NCBI RefSeq assembly: GCF_000520735.1
Contig: NZ_ASSC01000447.1
Span: 1 to 32,330, forward strand
Length of the DNA stretch: 32,330 bases
From: Paenibacillus forsythiae T98
GTDB lineage: Bacteria > Bacillota > Bacilli > Paenibacillales > Paenibacillaceae
Direction: 5' to 3'
The position numbers were made by a program, and so were the translations under genes. The notes beneath the pieces are model-generated. The model worked only from the letters and a program-made list of their open reading frames with translations, made no database searches and was not told the DNA's origin. Positions 24,469 to 31,316 of this stretch are shown piece after piece (position 1 is the first letter of the stretch; each line of letters starts with the position of its first letter).

Positions 24469-24648
24469 ATGAATCCGCAAAGAGCTCAAGAGATCGCCGC
24501 GTCGCCGATTATGGAAAATGTAACCTATGAAGGAACGCCAATCTATATCCAGCATGTGGATGAGAACAATGGCACGGCCAGAATCTATCCATTGAATCAG
24601 CCGGAACATGAACAAACGGTCCCCGTCAGAAACCTGATTGAACATTGA
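24469..24648 (+). CDS. sspH: Small acid-soluble spore protein, H type
   Basis: A 59-residue minor spore protein of the SspH family, found in the spore core. The sequence begins MNPQRAQEIAASPIMENVTY, includes the family-defining PIYIQHVDENNGTARIY and ends TVPVRNLIEH. The ORF is open to ATG at 24403, which also has an upstream GGAGGAG, but family members start at MN(I/P)QRA and GGAGGAGGG precedes ATG at 24469, so the short form is annotated. It confirms the host as an endospore former. It is divergent from the SLH gene. Confidence 0.93.
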   Translation: MNPQRAQEIAASPIMENVTYEGTPIYIQHVDENNGTARIYPLNQPEHEQTVPVRNLIEH

Positions 24649-24675
24649 ACATTACTCACTGCTTATAAAAAGTAC

Positions 24676-24712
24676 AAGCCGCGGAACGATTGGTGTCCGG
24701 CGGCTTCTTTTT
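24676..24712 (+). terminator. sspH terminator
   Basis: AAGCCGCGGA (24676-24685) and TCCGGCGGCTT (24696-24706) pair with one bulge, followed by a T-rich run. Confidence 0.8.
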
Positions 24713-24737
24713 CGAATGATAGGACTCTCCTAATTCC

Positions 24738-25016
24738 TTATGACGTACGTAAATAAACGAGACATTTCCGAAGAAAACGCCTGGTATAAAGGAATGAAAG
24801 CATCAGCACAGCAGCCAGGCACACCCCAAAAGGCAGGCTAAGAGATTTCGGCACAGATAACCCGGGATAGATGGTCATGCCGATCCACCCCATTCCAAAG
24901 TTACGAAGCACCCCTGCAATGACGGCAATTACCGAGCAAATGAGACTTCCTGCAAGCCAAACGCTAAGAATCGGGATGCAAAACAATCCAATCAGCCCTT
25001 TATAGATGTATTTCAC
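24738..25016 (-). CDS. Small hydrophobic membrane protein, unknown function
   Basis: No family is recognised. The 92-residue product has hydrophobic segments at about 7-40 (long enough for two spans, LIGLFCIPILSVWLAGSLIC and VIAVIAGVL) and 60-78 (FGVCLAAVLMLSFLY), with a basic C terminus. It starts 10 bp after the bactofilin-like gene, with GGAGGGG upstream of ATG 25016, and is probably cotranscribed. Its placement suggests it anchors or works with that protein. That is inference. Confidence 0.7.
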   Translation of the reverse strand: MKYIYKGLIGLFCIPILSVWLAGSLICSVIAVIAGVLRNFGMGWIGMTIYPGLSVPKSLSLPFGVCLAAVLMLSFLYTRRFLRKCLVYLRTS

Positions 25017-25026
25017 AAGCCCCCTC

Positions 25027-25668
25027 CTATTCTTTCAGTAGAACGATGTTTTCGACATGTGAACCGGGATCGGCTTGAAAGCTTTTACTATAACGGACCT
25101 CCCGGATCGTGCAGCCTGGTCCGATGATGATCTCTTCTCCGCAAACGAGCTTTGCCTCTGTCCGGTACAATGTAACGTTAACCGCCTGCACCATTTCACA
25201 ACGAAGCTTCGAGAAAGGACGCATAAAGTAATTGAACGCCCGGGAAGAAGGCCGGACTGTGATACTCCTATAGGCCTTCATCGTTCCGACTTGGCAGACC
25301 GAACTTAAACTAATATCAATCGACTCGGTGGCAATCAGGTTGTCTATCCGCACAGCGCCTTTGGCCTGAAAGCTATCTACTACAGCTTTTTGTGAAACGG
25401 ACAAGTAGCCCGATGAACTAACCCGGTCGGCTTGAAGGCTTTGAACTCGCAAACTTCCCAAATTTTCCACCTGCATGGCCTGGCAATGGTTTCGGATCGA
25501 ACAATCCCCGAGCACTTTCAACTTCGATGTGGTCATATTGCCCGTAACGCGCAAATAACCGATCACTTCCACGAAGCTCCTATGCACATCCTCCTTTTTA
25601 ATAAGTGAGCCTTTTACTTTCAAAGGGATTCCGTCTGCCCCGTCTATTATTTTCTGATCATGCTGCAC
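25027..25668 (-). CDS. Bactofilin-like (polymer-forming beta-helix) protein
   Basis: A 213-residue protein without membrane segment or signal peptide. It is built of short, regularly spaced hydrophobic strands (LKVLGDCSIRN, LGSLRVQSLQADRV, SGYLSVSQKAVVD, AVRIDNLIATESID), the pattern of bactofilin-type right-handed beta-helices. It resembles bactofilin-family proteins of Bacillus by fold pattern, not by a unique motif. It starts at GTG 25668 with a purine-rich GGGAGAG upstream. The next gene is a small membrane protein. The promoter contains the element shared with the MarR gene, so MarR probably controls it. A cytoskeletal scaffold role is inferred. Confidence 0.6.
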   Translation of the reverse strand: MQHDQKIIDGADGIPLKVKGSLIKKEDVHRSFVEVIGYLRVTGNMTTSKLKVLGDCSIRNHCQAMQVENLGSLRVQSLQADRVSSSGYLSVSQKAVVDSFQAKGAVRIDNLIATESIDISLSSVCQVGTMKAYRSITVRPSSRAFNYFMRPFSKLRCEMVQAVNVTLYRTEAKLVCGEEIIIGPGCTIREVRYSKSFQADPGSHVENIVLLKE

Positions 25669-25702
25669 TGTGCCACTCTCCCTCCTCGCAGAATTTATTT
25701 TA

Positions 25703-25739
25703 ATAATTAAAATATATACTTATTATAAATTATATTCAA
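25703..25739 (-). promoter_or_regulatory. Bactofilin-like operon promoter with MarR-type element
   Basis: On the minus strand TTGAAT (25739-25734), a 17-bp spacer and TATATT (25716-25711). The region 25703-25731 aligns without gaps to 26271-26299 before marR, with 24 of 29 bases identical. Confidence 0.6.
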
Positions 25740-25831
25740 TAAAATAATTGGCCTTCCACAGCAAAAAAAGTACTGACACCAATGATTTGATGTGCAGTAC
25801 TTTTAATGGTTTTCCATATTGCCGATGCGTC

Positions 25832-26248
25832 TTACTCCGCGATTTCTGCCATCAGGCGATTTATTTTTTCCAAGGTCCCGGAAATCTTCGTAAGCTCCGA
25901 AGCCTCAAAATCGCGGAACAGGTCAACAATTTGTTGTTCGCCTTGTTCGGTGAGCACGATTGTGACGACCCGCCGATCTTCGCTCGCCCGCATTCTCCGC
26001 AAAAGACCGAGATCCTCAAGCTTGTCGGACATCGAGGACGCGGCTCCTGGCGTAACAGCAAACCACTCAGCAACATCGGTAATTGTCAGACTTCCGGAGA
26101 GACGGAGCTGAAACAGCAGCAGAATCTGGTTGGGGGTCAGCGAACTCGGCTTAATGATCCGTTCAATGAAAGCTTGCGACTTTTGTTGAAGTTCGGTCAT
26201 TTGATTCATAACGTTGCTGACCGCGTCTTCCCTATCTTTGATGCTCAT
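25832..26248 (-). CDS. MarR family transcriptional regulator
   Basis: A 138-residue winged-helix regulator: LTPNQILLLFQLRLSGSLTI, DVAEWFAVTPGAASSMSDKLE and LRRMRASEDRRVVTIVLTEQG form helices 3-4 and the wing, with the DRR motif intact. It is followed 163 bp later on the same strand by the bactofilin-like operon. A nearly identical 29-bp element lies in both promoters, so autoregulation and control of that operon are likely. The signal is unknown. Confidence 0.9.
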   Translation of the reverse strand: MSIKDREDAVSNVMNQMTELQQKSQAFIERIIKPSSLTPNQILLLFQLRLSGSLTITDVAEWFAVTPGAASSMSDKLEDLGLLRRMRASEDRRVVTIVLTEQGEQQIVDLFRDFEASELTKISGTLEKINRLMAEIAE

Positions 26249-26270
26249 GACAACACTCCAATTTATTATA

Positions 26271-26308
26271 GTAACTAAAATATATATACATTATAAATTT
26301 ATTGTCAA
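26271..26308 (-). promoter_or_regulatory. marR promoter with shared element
   Basis: On the minus strand a perfect TTGACA (26308-26303), an 18-bp spacer and TATATT (26284-26279). The 29-bp stretch 26271-26299 matches 25703-25731 and covers the spacer and -10, where binding would block polymerase. Confidence 0.6.
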
Positions 26309-26362
26309 CCAGCCTCACATAGCTTCTATGCCTCAGTATGAAACTCTCCCGCATGATTAGTG

Positions 26363-26812
26363 TCACTGTCCATAGATCGGAGAAGCTAACAGAACTGCCG
26401 CGATAAACAGGATTTGCAGCAAAGTCCGGACAAGCAGCTTGGGTACAGGTTTGCCGCTAATCGTCAACTTGTGCCGAGCCGCATATACATTTGCAGGGAA
26501 CATCGCGATCAGCAGAAGCGTCAAGCCAATCGAAGCTGGAAGCGAGGTAAGGGGGAGCAGAATTCCGATAGCCCCGGCAATTTCCAGGACTCCTGTTGAC
26601 GTCACGATCCATCCGCCCTTCGGAACAAAAGGAGGAACCATTCGAACCAGGTCAGCACGCCGTTTTCCCCAATGCGCTGAAGCAGTGAGCAGAAACATGA
26701 CAGCCACCGCCCCTTGAAGTGATGTGTGCCAATTATCGAACAAAGATAGTCCAAGCCACCCCATTACCCGGAACAATAAAAAAGATCCAACAAGCGCAAT
26801 AAATGGCGCCAT
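26363..26812 (-). CDS. DoxX family membrane protein
   Basis: A 149-residue protein with four hydrophobic segments and a DoxX-like layout: FIALVGSFLLFRVMGWLGL, SLQGAVAVMFLLTASAHWG, GVLEIAGAIGILLPLT and a C-terminal LLQILFIAAVLLASPIYG. The central GxLEIxGAIGLLLP motif is typical. Of two ATGs, 26812 has GGAGGG at good spacing. It follows tetR by 33 bp in one operon. Its function is unknown; some DoxX proteins take part in redox or thiol stress responses. Confidence 0.82.
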   Translation of the reverse strand: MAPFIALVGSFLLFRVMGWLGLSLFDNWHTSLQGAVAVMFLLTASAHWGKRRADLVRMVPPFVPKGGWIVTSTGVLEIAGAIGILLPLTSLPASIGLTLLLIAMFPANVYAARHKLTISGKPVPKLLVRTLLQILFIAAVLLASPIYGQ

Positions 26813-26845
26813 TTTCATCCCTCCGTATGTTTGCCTTGAAGCAGT

Positions 26846-27439
26846 CTATTGACCTTTCAAAATGCTGGCCATGTATGCGGATAAATCCCTGGCCGCAACA
26901 GCAGTCGTGTTAATGGGTAAGGAAGAACGAACGCGCAAACCGAGCGATAGAAGAACGAACATCTCCGCCGTCTTGTCCGGATCAACCGATTCCGGAATAA
27001 CTCCGTGCCGCTGGCCGCTCCCAATCCATTCCCTGGAAAAATGTACAGACTGCTCATAATATTTCTTGAGCACTTCCGCGAGCGGAGGTTCATCTTCCTT
27101 GCCCAGCAGGTACATCAGAACCTTGTTGGTCATATCACTCGCGTCTTCCAATGCCGCAAGATGGCTTGAGATGACTTGCATCGGTCCGTCAAAGGTCTGC
27201 GGGACCCGCATCACTTCATTCATGAAATGTTTGTTGATTTCCTCAAGCTGTTCTTGCAGCACCCAGGCAAAAATTTCGTCTTTACTTTTCACGTAATGGA
27301 AGATCGCCCCCTTGGATAATTCCGATTTTTCCATAATATCCTTCATAGTGATACTGTGGCAGCCTCTATCCCGCAGCAGCTCCTTGGTCGCATCCAGCAG
27401 TTGGCGGATGGTTTGTTCTCTGCGTTCCTCTTGCTTCAA
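26846..27439 (-). CDS. TetR/AcrR family regulator (operon with doxX)
   Basis: A 197-residue TetR protein with the N-terminal QLLDATKELLRDRGCHSITM, DIMEKSELSKGAIFHYVKSKDEIF helix-turn-helix region (written in two pieces) and a C-terminal ligand domain typical of TetR_C proteins. The start is TTG at 27439 with GGAGG 7 nt upstream. Its promoter carries an ACAGACCG/CGGTTTGT dyad in the -35/-10 spacer, a strong sign of self-repression. The downstream DoxX protein, and possibly the divergent SDR, are its likely targets. Confidence 0.9.
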   Translation of the reverse strand: MKQEERREQTIRQLLDATKELLRDRGCHSITMKDIMEKSELSKGAIFHYVKSKDEIFAWVLQEQLEEINKHFMNEVMRVPQTFDGPMQVISSHLAALEDASDMTNKVLMYLLGKEDEPPLAEVLKKYYEQSVHFSREWIGSGQRHGVIPESVDPDKTAEMFVLLSLGLRVRSSLPINTTAVAARDLSAYMASILKGQ

Positions 27440-27499
27440 GATAATTCCTCCATAATCGTTCTTAATCGGTCAGAAAATAGGCGTTCCACTAATATCATT

Positions 27500-27528
27500 A
27501 TTATATAAACAGACCGTCGGTTTGTAAA
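27500..27528 (-). promoter_or_regulatory. tetR-doxX promoter with operator in the spacer
   Basis: On the minus strand TTTACA (27528-27523), a 17-bp spacer and a perfect TATAAT (27505-27500). ACAGACCG-T-CGGTTTGT (27509-27525, one mismatch) fills the spacer, like known TetR/QacR-family operators. Confidence 0.75.
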
Positions 27529-27556
27529 TATCCGATAATTCGTGACAGGAATGACG

Positions 27557-27585
27557 TTGACATCATGATATACTCGTACTATAAC
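27557..27585 (+). promoter_or_regulatory. Promoter of the plus-strand SDR gene
   Basis: Perfect TTGACA (27557-27562), 17-bp spacer, TATAAC (27580-27585). The leader to the start codon is about 110 nt; no second dyad was found in it. Confidence 0.7.
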
Positions 27586-27702
27586 AAAATAAGATACTTT
27601 TCTCTCAATACATAGCATGAATTACCCGATAGTTAAACGAGAGTTTCTCACTTCAGGTGGCTTCTCTTGAAATAAAATCTCACCAAAACAGGAGGACTAA
27701 TC

Positions 27703-28503
27703 GTGGATTTAAAATTGACGGATAAAGTAGCCGTAGTATCTGGGGCAAGCAAAGGAATAGGACTGGCGATCGTCCAAAGATTTGTTCAGGAAGGTGCAAA
27801 AGTCATCGCCATCAGCCGTTCTCTCACAGCAGAGCTGGAGCAGCTCGTCCACAATCATCCGGTCAAGCATTTAGCGATTGACGTTAATACCGCGCGCGAT
27901 ACGAACGAGCTGTCCCGGAAGCTTATCGAAGCATTCGGCAGGATTAATATTCTGGTTAACAATGTTGGAGCCATTGATGAAAGAAGAGGCCAAGGCTTTC
28001 TGGCAACACCCAGCGAAGAATGGGAGCAGCTCTATAACTTGAACTTATTCAGTGTGGTCCGGCTTACACAAGCGGCCCTGCCTCATATTCTTGAGCAGAA
28101 CTCCGGCTCCATTGTCAACATCTCTTCGATTAACGCCCAAATGCCCGAATTGCTGCTGCCTATATACGGCACAACCAAGGCTGCTCTGAACAATCTGACC
28201 AAGGTGCTGGCCGGAGAATTTGGTCCGCGCCAAATCAGAGTGAACTCCATCTCGCCAGGTCCGGTAGTGACACCGCTCTGGGATCATGCTGAAAGTGGAC
28301 TTGCAAAATCCGTTGGCGAAGCGTCGGGCATGACTTCAGAAGATATTATGGAGAAGCTCCCCGCCATCGCCGGCATCACTTTAGGCCGGTTTGCCCAGCC
28401 AGAGGATATTGCGAACCTGACTGTATTCCTTTCTTCCGATCAGGCTTCCATGATTACGGGCGCGGATTATGTCATTGACGGTAATTTGCTCAAAACCATC
28501 TAG
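27703..28503 (+). CDS. SDR family oxidoreductase
   Basis: A 266-residue short-chain dehydrogenase: SGASKGIG (13-20), NNVG (86-89), Ser141/142 in NISSINAQ, Tyr155 and Lys159 in YGTTKA, and the C-terminal GRFAQPEDIANLTVFLSSD and ITGADYVIDGN typical of the FabG-like group. GTG at 27703 has AGGAGG 7 nt upstream. It is divergent from the tetR-doxX operon, which may control it. It is a single gene; the substrate is unknown. Confidence 0.92.
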   Translation: MDLKLTDKVAVVSGASKGIGLAIVQRFVQEGAKVIAISRSLTAELEQLVHNHPVKHLAIDVNTARDTNELSRKLIEAFGRINILVNNVGAIDERRGQGFLATPSEEWEQLYNLNLFSVVRLTQAALPHILEQNSGSIVNISSINAQMPELLLPIYGTTKAALNNLTKVLAGEFGPRQIRVNSISPGPVVTPLWDHAESGLAKSVGEASGMTSEDIMEKLPAIAGITLGRFAQPEDIANLTVFLSSDQASMITGADYVIDGNLLKTI

Positions 28504-28510
28504 GGAAACA

Positions 28511-28553
28511 ATGCCTCCATCTCCCGCATATAGCGCGGTTTGGAGGCACTTTA
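28511..28553 (+). terminator. Weak terminator after the SDR gene
   Basis: TGCCTCC (28512-28518) and GGAGGCA (28542-28548) with a long loop and only a short CTTT tail. It is plausible but weak. Confidence 0.4.
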
Positions 28554-28809
28554 ACCTGGCATCCAAAGCAAGCCGAATAATCAACTTAATATTAAGCCTC
28601 TCCGCGGCCTCTTTTGCAGATCTCGTAAAATGGCTTGTCGTCACAATCCAGGCATCGTAGCAGCCATGAACCTGCTTGCCAGCCTTGAGCCGCAGAACAA
28701 TGTCATTTCCGGCATCCTGCTTCCATCGCTTGCACTGCACGGCAATTTTGTAGCCGGAGCCGCCGACTGCGAGTCCACATGCCGCCGATGTACCTAATAA
28801 CACCGTCAT
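28554..28809 (-). pseudogene. Mrr-type restriction endonuclease fragment
   Basis: Part of a PD-(D/E)XK Mrr_cat domain: SGYKIAVQCKRWKQDAGND, CYDAWIVTTSHFTRSAKEAAERL and IKLIIRL match its second half closely, including the QxK motif. The first half is missing. Where the family has a GaDlvv strand with the catalytic Asp, this reads ACGLAVGG. After LIIRL the frame runs on without homology into the convergent SDR gene. It is therefore a truncated and probably inactive remnant, not a gene. The 350-bp gap between SDR and sigZ holds nothing else that I recognise. Confidence 0.7.
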
Positions 28810-28859
28810 TATGCTTGCTTATCCTTCCAAAATCTGCGGCTAATTTCACTGCCTAAATT

Positions 28860-29414
28860 TCAGGACCTGCTTAAGCGAGTTGGTTCTTCCAGCATGACGC
28901 GGTAGTCGATAATATTGCCGTACCGATCCGCTTCAATATCACAGCAACTGGTCATCATTTCTTTTAACATCTCCCGGCCTCGCTGCACTCTTGATTTGGC
29001 TCCCGAATAAGAAATCCCCAAATGCTCGCTCAGTTCCTTCTGGGACATTCCCTTCAGTTCGGAGAATTCAAGCGCTTCTCTGTATTTGTCCGGCAATAGC
29101 CGGATCACGTTCTTCAAGCCGATAACGGCCTCTTGATTGGGGTCAGGTTCCTCATACTCATCATCAAAGCGCAGCTGATCCGGCAATTCGTCGGTCCGCT
29201 TCTCTTTCCGGTAATGATCAACAATGCAGTTGCGTGCAATTTGAAAAAGCCAGGCGCGTATTTTCAAATCGTCTTTTACGTCGTCCAGGCGGGCGAAAGC
29301 CTTTATGAACACGTTTTGCACAATATCCTCGGCATCGGGATGAAAATTGGTTTTATGATTAACGAATCTTCTGACATGCTCATGATAGGCTTCCCAAAGC
29401 GCCTCCGTATTCAA
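28860..29414 (-). CDS. sigZ: ECF sigma factor, SigZ-like
   Basis: RNA polymerase sigma factor of the extracytoplasmic function type. Region 2 (residues 10-70) has FHPDAEDIVQNVFIKAFARL and IRAWLFQIARNCIVDHYR. Region 4 (about 105-155) has LPDKYREALEFSELKGMSQKEL and LGISYSGAKSRVQRGREML. The conserved SCCDIEADRYGNIIDY tail is typical of the SigZ group, and 184 residues fits it. The start is TTG at 29414 with GGGAGAG upstream. No anti-sigma gene is adjacent. It is divergent from an aldo/keto reductase gene. Confidence 0.82.
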   Translation of the reverse strand: MNTEALWEAYHEHVRRFVNHKTNFHPDAEDIVQNVFIKAFARLDDVKDDLKIRAWLFQIARNCIVDHYRKEKRTDELPDQLRFDDEYEEPDPNQEAVIGLKNVIRLLPDKYREALEFSELKGMSQKELSEHLGISYSGAKSRVQRGREMLKEMMTSCCDIEADRYGNIIDYRVMLEEPTRLSRS

Positions 29415-29523
29415 GAGAATTCACTCTCCCCATACCTTAAAAATTTTTCGCGATATTTTGCGTCCGTTTCTTTTTTCATGCGTCACCTTTAGTGTAATCC
29501 ATATTTCGAAAGGAGAAAAGAAA

Positions 29524-30561
29524 ATGAAGTACAATTTGCTTGGCAATACGGGAGTAATGATTTCGGAAATCGGTCTGGGTACGATGACGTTTGGCGGCGG
29601 GGAGATGTGGGGCGCATTCGGTTCGCTTGACGTGAAGGAAGCGGGACGATTGGTAGATCATGCGCTGGACGCCGGCGTTAACTTCTTCGACACGGCCAAT
29701 GCCTATGCGGAAGGTCGCTCCGAGCAGATACTCGGTAAGGCCCTGAAGTCCAAACGGCATCAAGCAATCATTGCAACCAAAGTGAGAGCGCGCATGGGTC
29801 CGGGTCCCAATGACCTTGGACTGTCGCGGCTGCATATGATCCGGCAGGTAGAAGAAAGTCTCAGACGGCTTGAAACAGATTATATCGATCTGTACCAAAT
29901 TCATAATCCGGATCAATTGACCGATTGGGAGGAAACGCTTCGCGCGCTCGACGATCTGATTCGCAGCGGTAAAGTTCGCTACATCGGCTGCTCCAACATG
30001 CAAGGATGGGAAATCATGAAGACGCGCGGGATATCGGAACTCCGGGGGCTTACTGCATTCAAGAGCAGCCAATCGTATTACTCGTTGACAGCACGCGAGA
30101 TTGAACGGGAGATTATCCCTGTTCTGAACGATCAGAAGATGGGGCTAATCGTGTGGAGCCCGTTGTCGGGCGGTTTTTTGTCAGGGAAATACACACGTGA
30201 ACATCAAGGGGACCCAGATGACCGGCATAACAAGGCAGCTTTTCCTCCCGTAGATAAAGAGAAAGCATTTCGCATCCTGGATGTACTCTCGAATATTGCT
30301 GCGGAACGCGAAACCACAGTGGCCCGGATCGCTCTCGCATGGCTGCTTAATCAACAAGCGGTCTCCAGTATCATCGTTGGAGCCAGAAGTCCCGAACAGT
30401 TCAGCGACAATTTGGAGGCATCAGGTATCGTCTTGAGCGATGGAGAATTGAACCAACTGAATGAGGTTAGCCAACTTCCGATCGAATACCCTAAATGGCC
30501 TTTTCTGGAGGATAATGATTCAATCGTCAGGAAGCATACGGGCAAGGTAATTGGTATTTAA
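29524..30561 (+). CDS. Aldo/keto reductase
   Basis: NADPH-dependent carbonyl reductase of 345 residues with an AKR TIM barrel. The catalytic tetrad Asp56, Tyr61, Lys86 and His127 is visible in FFDTANAYAEG, ATKVR and LYQIHNPD. The C-terminal VARIALAWLLNQQAVSSIIVGAR is the cofactor-binding segment. The open frame begins at 29458, but ATG at 29524 has AAAGGAG and starts with the usual MKYNLLGNTG. It is divergent from sigZ; control by SigZ is possible. The substrate is unknown. Confidence 0.92.
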   Translation: MKYNLLGNTGVMISEIGLGTMTFGGGEMWGAFGSLDVKEAGRLVDHALDAGVNFFDTANAYAEGRSEQILGKALKSKRHQAIIATKVRARMGPGPNDLGLSRLHMIRQVEESLRRLETDYIDLYQIHNPDQLTDWEETLRALDDLIRSGKVRYIGCSNMQGWEIMKTRGISELRGLTAFKSSQSYYSLTAREIEREIIPVLNDQKMGLIVWSPLSGGFLSGKYTREHQGDPDDRHNKAAFPPVDKEKAFRILDVLSNIAAERETTVARIALAWLLNQQAVSSIIVGARSPEQFSDNLEASGIVLSDGELNQLNEVSQLPIEYPKWPFLEDNDSIVRKHTGKVIGI

Positions 30562-30628
30562 AGGAGACTGAATTCACTGAAAAAGTGCTTGTTGGGGCTG
30601 ATTTTTTGCGACGAATGAAACCAAAACA

Positions 30629-30659
30629 AAAGAACGGCATCTCTGCCGTTCTTTCTGTA

Positions 30660-30660
<1 letters not shown>
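30629..30660. terminator. Bidirectional terminator between the AKR gene and tRNA-Lys
   Basis: AAAGAACGGCA (30629-30639) and TGCCGTTCTTT (30644-30654), 11-bp perfect arms with a TCTC loop. T-rich tails follow on both strands, best on the minus strand after the tRNA. Confidence 0.85.
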
Positions 30661-30732
<72 letters not shown>

Positions 30733-30743
30733 ATATTAAATTA

Positions 30744-30780
30744 TGGTGGAGCCTAGGGTGATCGAACCCCTGACCTCTTG
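30744..30780 (-). pseudogene. 3' fragment of a tRNA, with CCA
   Basis: The minus strand carries GAGGTC-AGGGG-TTCGATC-ACCCT-AGGCTCC-ACCA: variable region, T arm, acceptor 3' strand and encoded CCA. The D and anticodon arms and the 5' acceptor GGAGCCT are missing. The T stem has G-A at the pair that should be the invariant G53-C61. It lies 11 bp from tRNA-Lys, like neighbouring genes in a tRNA cluster, so it seems a broken relic of one. Confidence 0.7.
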
Positions 30781-30906
30781 GCGGTTTGTGTCGGGTCTAT
30801 GCTCGCGGATTGGTTGGTGATGGCCGTCAGGAAAACCGTTGACATTGGAGGCCGCCATTGACATTTATCGTCTAGGCGAGTGTTGGCGGCCGTCGTTGGT
30901 AGTGCA
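30781..30906. other. Unassigned DNA with an inverted repeat
   Basis: No gene is recognised. The stretch holds GGCCGCCA (30850-30857) and TGGCGGCC (30884-30891), perfect arms 26 nt apart, and two TTGACATT repeats (about 30839 and 30858). It separates the tRNA relic from the group II intron fragment. Confidence 0.5.
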
Positions 30907-31218
30907 CTCAGTGATTGCCCGCTGCTTTTCCTACTTGACGTCTGTGAGACCTCCCCGGGTAAGAGCGATAACTTTCCCCTCATCTATCTGCCACATTTAC
31001 ATGGTGAGATTCGGGCAGTATTCGACTTCGCTTTGTCTGGCAAGCTCGTCCGTCCCATCATGCCTTGTATGTGGTTTCTGTTCGTCAGACCGAGGGTTTG
31101 CCTCCGGCTTCCTTCAGATTCTGCCTCACGGCAGACACCCTTGCCTTTGGCTAACAGTTCCTACTGCCAAGCCTGTAGCGGACTTTCACCGCCAAGTTAT
31201 CGCCCATGCCGGGCGCAC
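30907..31218 (-). mobile_element. Group II intron, 5' domain I fragment (no reverse transcriptase)
   Basis: The minus strand from 31218 begins GTGCGCCCGGCATGGGCG, the characteristic 5' end of bacterial group II introns. It continues with recognisable domain I sequence: GGTGAAAGTCCGCTACAGGC, GTAGGAACTGTTAGCC, AATCTGAAGGAAGCCGGAGG, GACGAACAGAAACC, GCATGATGGGACGGACGAGC, and GGGGAGGTCTCACAGACG. Resemblance ends near 30907 (CACTGAG). No intron-encoded protein, domain V or domain VI is present downstream, so this is a dead fragment. It starts 10 nt from the base of the NRPS terminator stem. Confidence 0.85.
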
Positions 31219-31228
31219 ATGAAAACAA

Positions 31229-31256
31229 GGAGCAGACTGCCGCGGCAATCTGCTCC
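31229..31256 (-). terminator. Terminator of the NRPS gene
   Basis: GGAGCAGA (31229-31236) and TCTGCTCC (31249-31256) form an 8-bp stem with a GC-rich loop that can pair further; TTGTTTT follows on the minus strand. It lies 60 bp past the NRPS stop. Confidence 0.85.
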
Positions 31257-31316
31257 CTGTTTATTCCGCTATAAAGTCTCCCGTTTTCTACGCCTGTCTG
31301 CTTCCTGGGCCGGTTT

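Noticed and set aside
28381-28553. C-terminal part of the Mrr-like ORF
   Set aside because: It has no Mrr similarity and overlaps the SDR gene antisense.
30753-30983. Minus-strand ORF as a possible intron-encoded protein start
   Set aside because: It shows no reverse transcriptase motifs and crosses three unrelated relics.
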